Shown piece after piece: positions 58,416 through 64,000 of a stretch of 64,000 bases of DNA. A program made the translations under genes and the position numbers. The notes beneath the pieces are model-generated. The model worked only from the letters and a program-made list of their open reading frames with translations, ran no database searches and was not told the origin of the DNA. Origin of the DNA: Ramazzottius varieornatus (lineage: Eukaryota > Tardigrada > Eutardigrada > Parachela > Ramazzottiidae); contig BDGG01000004.1 in the NCBI GenBank assembly GCA_001949185.1, forward strand, positions 290,793 to 354,792, read 5' to 3'. The stretch's first letter is position 1, and each line of letters opens with the position of its first letter.

Positions 58416-58640
58416 TTGACGTCGTTTCAGTCAGAAGGAAATCAGCCGATCGATGGAAGACTTCTTCCAAAACCTAGCTTAAGTTTTCGAGAACAGTTAT
58501 CTCATGTTCTCCAATCTCTGATGGTTCCGCCTGGTGTGTTGGAACATCAGAAAGACGAAGAATCGTCCGACGAACTTGAAACGACGGCGAAAGTCAAACC
58601 ATCTTTAAGATTCGAAATACGAAATGACGCTATGCGCTGA
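58416..58640 (+). other. Open fragment, origin unclear
   Basis: About 74 codons are open with protein-like composition (LSFREQLSHVLQSLMVPPGV). An open frame just upstream (about 58265-58380) encodes PRDLIDQPFWIPPKIH in another phase. It could be a decayed transposon or a gene remnant; no family was recognised. 58641-59098 holds nothing recognised. Confidence 0.25.
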
Positions 58641-59098
58641 CATAGTTAGGTGTGCTTGCCTTCGCTTCGCACACTTTGCGCAGAAAATGATGGCTGTGAT
58701 GTACGTGAATTTTAAGGGGTAATACAGTAACAGAGATCCGCTGGGTCAATCAGAGGTGCGTGGCCTAGATGTCTCGCCCACAGCCGGCGCCAGCGTCGGC
58801 TGTGATATTCGTGCGCGGTCCTGTGCAATTTTCGACCGAAATCTGTGACGTCAGCAGTAAAAGTTTTGGGCGTAGCCGCATCTCCTAATCACCGTTGACT
58901 TTTAGGTCTTAAGGCTATCAAGTTGATGAACAGGTTTGCTCCCGCAGCGCATACCTGATGGAGACCTGATTATCCAGTGGACACACAATTACACACCTGA
59001 TACATACTATGTGTAATGAGCTTTCTCGTGCGAGGACATACACCAAAGAATCCGCGGTGCTCGATAAACCAGGCCAAAAATCTGTGCTGCGTCAGCTA

Positions 59099-59445
59099 CG
59101 AGGTAGAAGGTAATTCGGCCGTACCCGTTGTTGGGACACAATTCTGACGGCATGAAAGTTTGAACGTTACCGTCAACGCTTAATTCATCTCTCTTCGTAC
59201 GCCTGTTGATACCAAAATAGGCTTTTTAAACTTAGACAAACCCCTCTTCGTCCCAAGAGCAGTTTCTCGATCCTAAACATCTCCTCATGCTAAAGCCTAT
59301 CCAGAGCTCTGGGAGATAAGCTCGTCTACATGGTGAGCGAAAAACCAAGTGAGGTGGTGCAGTGAAATCAGAGGTACTGTATGACCCGTCATAATGCCAA
59401 TGACGACCCAAAAACGGGTACGGCCGAATTATGCCCTCTGCCTCG
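59099..59445. mobile_element. TA-flanked MITE, copy 2 (347 bp)
   Basis: Ends CGAGGTAGAAGGTAATTCGG and its near reverse complement (CCGAATTATGCCCTCTGCCTCG) are flanked by TA. Interior blocks CAACGCTTAATTCATC, CGTACGCCTGTTGATACC and CAGAGCTCTGGGAGATAA match the copy at 46164-46501. Many scattered differences show the two copies are old relative to each other. Confidence 0.8.
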
Positions 59446-60481
59446 TACTGAATATGCGTTTCGGCGGCCAATTTCCGGATTGTTTTTGCTACCAATGAAC
59501 ATTTTTTGACATGAAGTCAGAGAGAATATTCAGGGGCATCAGATGGTACTTTTGCCGTACCTCGCCGTGGATCAAAGTCTCAAAAAACTATTCGCCCTTT
59601 CGGAAAGCTATTCCAGGAAACTACAGGGGAGATTAACAGATGAACCACCCTAACCCGGGCTTTTGGTGTCAAAACGGTTGTGTGTAGTCTCATACTGTGT
59701 GACGTCATACTGATCTCAAAATTTTTTCGGACAGAAATTCGAATCCCTTTCGATGTTCCAGACGTGGCCGTTTGACCAGTGGTCGGTTGGCCAAATGGCT
59801 TCAGCTGCATGTCCATCAACGTTTGTTCCATGTTACCTCATCGGCAGTCAAGAAAATCCCTTGGGGTGCCAAAACTTCAAAACCGATTCCTGAACAATCG
59901 TGTTATTAGTTAGTGTTCCGGAAATTGGGCCGCAGAAACCCATATAAGAAATAAATGCATATACACTGGGCCTCATACTGCGCTTGTCTGGCAACCCATT
60001 ACCATCATTCAGAAGTTCATAACTTCCTTCGCGCTTAGCCGATTTTGATAGTTCGTTTAGCTAAATCCTCAGATTGAGCAATCCGAGCCCCGTGATAGGT
60101 CGCTCCGCTATACCACTGTGCCAGTGGGCGAGATCGACAGCAGAACCACTCACTAGAAGTCTTATGGCTAAAGAAGCAGTAAATCAGCAATCAACTTGCC
60201 CGGTAATTTACCAACCACAAGACCTCCATTTGGGATCCCTCGCGCCTATCTCACCCACTGGCACACTTCGGTCACCGCGAGGACCACTACCTTGAACCAA
60301 TTCTACGTTTCACCAGCCAAACCTATAGGCTATTCCGGCATTCAAATGCAAACACGAATACCAGAAAATCACTATTTATTGATATTGTCGATATTAGGGT
60401 CAGACAGCCCTCTTGCAGTCCGACTTCCTTGATCATCAAACTTTTCAGCGTTGTCGATTGGAGCTTCATGTAAGATTGTCG
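59446..60481. other. Intergenic with one tRNA-like motif
   Basis: On the minus strand near 60075-60135 the box-A-like TGGCACAGTGGTATAGCGG is followed by GGGCTCGGATTGCTC, a weak box-B match, suggesting another tRNA-derived repeat. No gene is supported. Confidence 0.35.
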
Positions 60482-61579
60482 TTATGAGCAAGGCTTAAAA
60501 GACCGCTTTGTGGCAACACGGAGAGTCTTTAGCGTCAGCAGGAAAAGGGTGGGATCAATGATCCAGGAAAGCGAGTAGGGGATGGAAATGATATTGAACA
60601 TGCCCGGAGGGTTAATCCCGAACAACAACAGCGTGAAGTAGATTTGCATCGGCAGTAAAGACACTATCACATTAACGGTTAGGAGTGACAAGGTCAAGAA
60701 CTGCCCTCCGCCTCGACCTCGAAGACGTCCCCAGCACGTATTCTCCACCGGCTCGCCTCCAGCTTGTATCGTTGCGGTCGAAGTAACATGGCGAAGATGC
60801 GCCGCCGGAGCGTCGTCGTGTCGGGTTGTGATGCTTCCGGTATGTCTAGTTGGGTGATGAGTCGACAGGGTATTCACACGTCGAATCTTCGTGCCGCAGA
60901 GCGTTTTGTACAGAATGTACGGGTAGGCCATCACACTTGCGGCCAATGGGATGTTGTATGCCAAGAACGTGGCGGTCAACAGCTACCAGAGAGGTCCTCG
61001 CACGTTCTTCGAACACTGCGTGTACTCATTCGGACCTTGGGGTTGTAGAGAGTCGATGACGACACTGGGCAGGTTGACGATGTTTACGAGGACCCACATA
61101 ATTATACAGACCATCGCAGGTCGAGCTAGTGAGTTAGCTTTATGGTAATTTCGATACGAGACCGGAACAGCGACAGCCCATAAACGATTCAGAGCAATGA
61201 GAAAGTGGGAGTTGACGATGAGGCCGCCGAATGTATAGATCATGTAACGAAGGAACACGCAGGCAGCTTTCGGCTTGAGGATGTACAGGGTCCATTCGTT
61301 CAGCAGACTAACTGGGTAGTAGATCCATAGGTAAACCATGTTGGATATGCACAGGTTGACCACGTAGACGTTGAAAGAAGTACGAACTGGACGGTGGCGG
61401 AGGAAAAGGTAGACGAGGAACGTGTTGACCAATAAGGCAATCAGCTTGCTTGTGGCTCCGTAAGCCGTTCGTAGATTCCAGTAAGCGAAAGGATGAGGAA
61501 TGGAGTGATCATGGAGAGCGCGGAAGGAAACGTTGGCGAAAGAGGTGGAAAAATTCTGGCCAGCGGCAGAACCGTGCAT
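60482..61579 (-). CDS. Seven-helix receptor interrupted by one in-frame TAG
   Basis: One frame runs 366 codons from ATG 61579 to the stop at 60482, broken only by TAG at 60985-60983, between the second extracellular loop (QCSKNVRGPLW) and helix 5 (LLTATFLAYNIPLAAS). Landmarks are an N-glycosylation site (NFS), TSFNVYVVNLCISNMVY at helix 2, the Cys before helix 3, NRLWAV in place of D-R-Y, a 70-residue His/Thr-rich third loop, QFLTLSLLTVNVIVSLLP at helix 6 and IIDPTLFLLTLKTL at helix 7. All else is intact, so this is a very young pseudogene, a polymorphic null, a read-through gene or a base error. The context is TGG TAG CTG. Confidence 0.75.
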
Positions 61580-62530
61580 TCTCGCTACTGGCAATCAAAA
61601 GATGACCGCGCGACATAAGCATATGAAAACAGATGGAAGTCTCAAACGAAATATCCGCGTAGACAGAGTTCGGTCAAAGTACACGACGAAGGAATCGGAG
61701 CATGAGTCCCCAGACTTCCCTGGATGGGCTGACATCAACTGGGGTTCGCGAGCAGTGAGGTTCAGGAAATTGACGGGTTAGATGCTTTCACGATGATCAT
61801 TTGATATTTCAATATCCTTTCTTTTCCAGCACTAAATGAAGACTGATGCTCTGAGCCGGAACTATCGGCATGTTAACTTCGTCATTAAATTCAACAAAAA
61901 AGTAAAAGGCTGACTGGCAGCTTGCCGGTTAGCCCTGTCTTGGAGGTTTCTGGCGGAACGGAGTAATCTGATGAGACAAAGGATTAGAATGGTCCAGACG
62001 TATCGATCACGCAGCCGTGCTGCTGCTGGTTTAGAAGCATTAACAAGCAAGTGGTAAATGACCATCAGTTTAAACACATGGAGCCACATTAAGCCGAACT
62101 GCGTGATGGACAAATGTAGACCGCGCTATGGCGCTTCTCTCGAGATCAGTCGAGGGTTTTCATTGTCACATCGGTGGACAGTTAAATATTTCTGACTTCC
62201 AGTGCAGACAGGACAGACGATCGAATTGCTATAAATCAGGCTCAATCTGGTAATAAAACCACAGCCCTCTCAATAAGCGGTACTCAATGTTCCCGCTGCA
62301 TAAATATACGGAACAAAAAACTCTTTCACAACGTAGTGAGGGAGATTGATGCTTACAGCTACAATTAAACTCTGCGGCAGAGAAATGGGGTTTTTACTTC
62401 TTCGTGCTCCTCCCTGGCTTGAGAGACAGACAGTTGCTTCAAGCGGCATACTGCGCCAAGCGGCATACGCTGATGACCGAACCGACCCAACAGCGAGATA
62501 GAGGAGAGTTTTGCGCATAGCTTGAGCTGT
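61580..62530. other. Intergenic, nothing recognised
   Basis: This lies upstream of the receptor. Short minus-strand frames (61862-62113, 62270-62590) show no domain. Promoter elements are not evident. Confidence 0.35.
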
Positions 62531-62885
62531 CAAACTAGTCTGAATATAGATCCTGGAAAATTTTGCGCGATCCGGGACTACCGGCTCCAAGTTGCTGCAG
62601 TGACGCCAAGCTCTTTGATTGAGCTCTTTGATTGATTGGCTGCGAATTGTTCACCCGATCAACTGTTTTGACATCCAGTCACAGAACGGTATAACACAGC
62701 ACGTTGTGCGAGCAGGATGGCGCGCCATCCGGCCACCAGATGACAAAACAGCTGATCGCGTGAACAATCCGCAGCCAATCAAACTTACCAACCAAAGAGT
62801 TTTACGTCACCGCGGGAACTTGGAGCCGGTAGTCCCGGTTCCCGCAGTCTGCGTAATCTTCCAAGACTTATATTCGGACTAGTTT
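62531..62885. mobile_element. Long foldback MITE, about 355 bp
   Basis: The left arm CAAACTAGTCTGAATATAGA and the reverse complement of the right end, CAAACTAGTCCGAATATAAG, agree. The match continues through GGGACTACCGGCTCCAAGTT, CTCTTTG, GATTGGCTGCG and GATCARCTGTTTTG for most of each half. Only about 50 bases near 62700 are unpaired. No ORF. Confidence 0.85.
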
Positions 62886-64000
62886 GATATCAAACTGTGC
62901 CCAGGACTCCCCTCCGTCTCTCTGTTGGGTCGTTTTGATCATCAGGATATGCCGCTTGGCTTAATCCCCTTGTCAGTACTATGGCACTCGTATGGACTTT
63001 GACAATAGGCGGTACAGAGTTCCCAAAGTCGCAAGTTATCAATGATAGGCCTGGAGAACCACGGGTTATGTGTTTTTGACAGTTCATCGGTGTCTGTGGG
63101 ATTTTCAATCTTGTTATGTCTGCTCGTTGAGACAAGATAGAAGAATTTCACGATTTCATCGGTTTTCAGCTAGAAAGCAAAAACGTTCATTTTCGGTCCA
63201 AGGTATGGACGCAACGTTTCAACCAATTTTCAGAATGATACGTCAAATATCCCCGAGGGACCGGCTGACTGCCTAACGTGCTGACACACAGGATTGTGTC
63301 ACAAGATTTGAACGTGTCACGTTTCGGTACCAGGAGCCACTTTCTTCCATCTACATGTTCGCACATCAACTTTCGACATCCGACTTTCAATATTTATCCA
63401 TTCTGCGTTCTGGTGTGTTACAGTAGGCGAGGTCTAGCATACGTCTCAGGTCGTAATTTCGTGGATGAACCCACGTCATCGGTTACGAGATCGGACAGAG
63501 TACACGTTGAGCGTTTCCAGACTAAAAGGATTTTCGGGGTTTGAAGGTTGTCCAATATAAATGCCGAATTCTACTGCCAGAACAATACGGTCGAAGCTTA
63601 TATGAAGTCCCCAATGGGTTTAATTATAGCAAGAACCAAATAACACTTCTACGGCGCTGCAAAACTCATGGGCGAGGTTCAACCTCGAAATTCATACGCA
63701 CCCATTGTGGAAAGGTGTACCAGCGAGGTCTCCAGAGGTCAAGAAGAACGATCTTTCCATAACTACGCTGGGGCTGATTATCAATCTTCATCACGGTGTA
63801 CACCTGCGTCCCATATGGAATCAATGTTTTTCTAACGAGGAACCATTCAGACACATGTCACTCGCCCATCGGGATATCAATGCTTTTGCGTGATAGCCGA
63901 GAGCCTTAGCTCTCTACAAACTATCGGGAAGAAAGGCAAGTGACCACTTCCTGGAGCTGGAGAAAATCCCGAAGGTGAGTCATCCACCGTGGAACCAGTG
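62886..64000. other. Right end of window, no gene recognised
   Basis: Short overlapping frames occur on both strands (for example 63278-63544 plus, 62890-63135 minus) without domains, splice partners or protein-like runs long enough to support a call. Confidence 0.35.

Noticed and set aside
60983-61003. A 21-base GT-AG intron removing the receptor's TAG
   Set aside because: It is too short for known splicing, and the neighbouring paralog has no counterpart at its own lesion.

Overview
This window is nuclear DNA from an animal. Most genes are split by short introns with GT and AG ends, often 35 to 120 bases and down to 34. Several encode proteins found only in animals or nearly so: a FRAS1/FREM2-type matrix protein, cereblon, an astacin-family protein, an SLC16 transporter and seven-helix receptors. 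The compact genes, the local family of divergent receptors and many small inverted-repeat elements suggest a small-genome protostome. A tardigrade is my best guess, but nothing in the window proves it. No bacterial-style operons, CRISPR arrays or rRNA genes were seen.

Layout. 1-5,000: two poorly resolved minus-strand exons, one with a chromodomain, then a degraded-looking CACTA-like (tnp2) transposase region. 5,017-24,379: a dense block of ordinary genes: a BEN-like nuclear protein (+), a possible Ly6-like exon (+), a GH27 glycosidase of the alpha-N-acetylgalactosaminidase type (+), CYB5D1 (-), an SLC16 transporter (+), cereblon (+), a small membrane protein (-), POLR1C (-) and TMEM165 (+). 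For the multi-exon genes the proposed exons sum to an exact multiple of three. 25,853-38,318: two minus-strand genes, an unrecognised low-complexity protein and a 15-exon FREM2/FRAS1-like gene of about 2,594 residues. 39,584-42,376: a secreted astacin-like protein with a Thr-rich stalk that has lost every zinc ligand. 42,400-64,000: a gene-poor, repeat-rich region with an intact receptor, one with a single nonsense codon, two receptor relics, a dead pogo/Tigger-like transposon, a small element with matching ends, a two-copy TA-flanked family, long foldback elements and tRNA-like repeats.

How the genes relate. The left block has no single theme: lysosomal glycan turnover, plasma-membrane transport, ubiquitin ligation, RNA polymerase I/III assembly and Golgi ion transport. 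TMEM165 serves Golgi glycosylation, and the matrix protein, the astacin-like protein and the receptors all pass through the secretory pathway. The right half looks like a place where a lineage-specific receptor family duplicates and decays among transposons. The clearest case is a receptor relic cut between helices 5 and 6 by a 338-bp element. The points most worth a second look are the zinc-less astacin, the paired lesions in two receptors, the membrane-tailed glycosidase, the changed drug pocket of cereblon and the FREM2-like gene with no membrane anchor.
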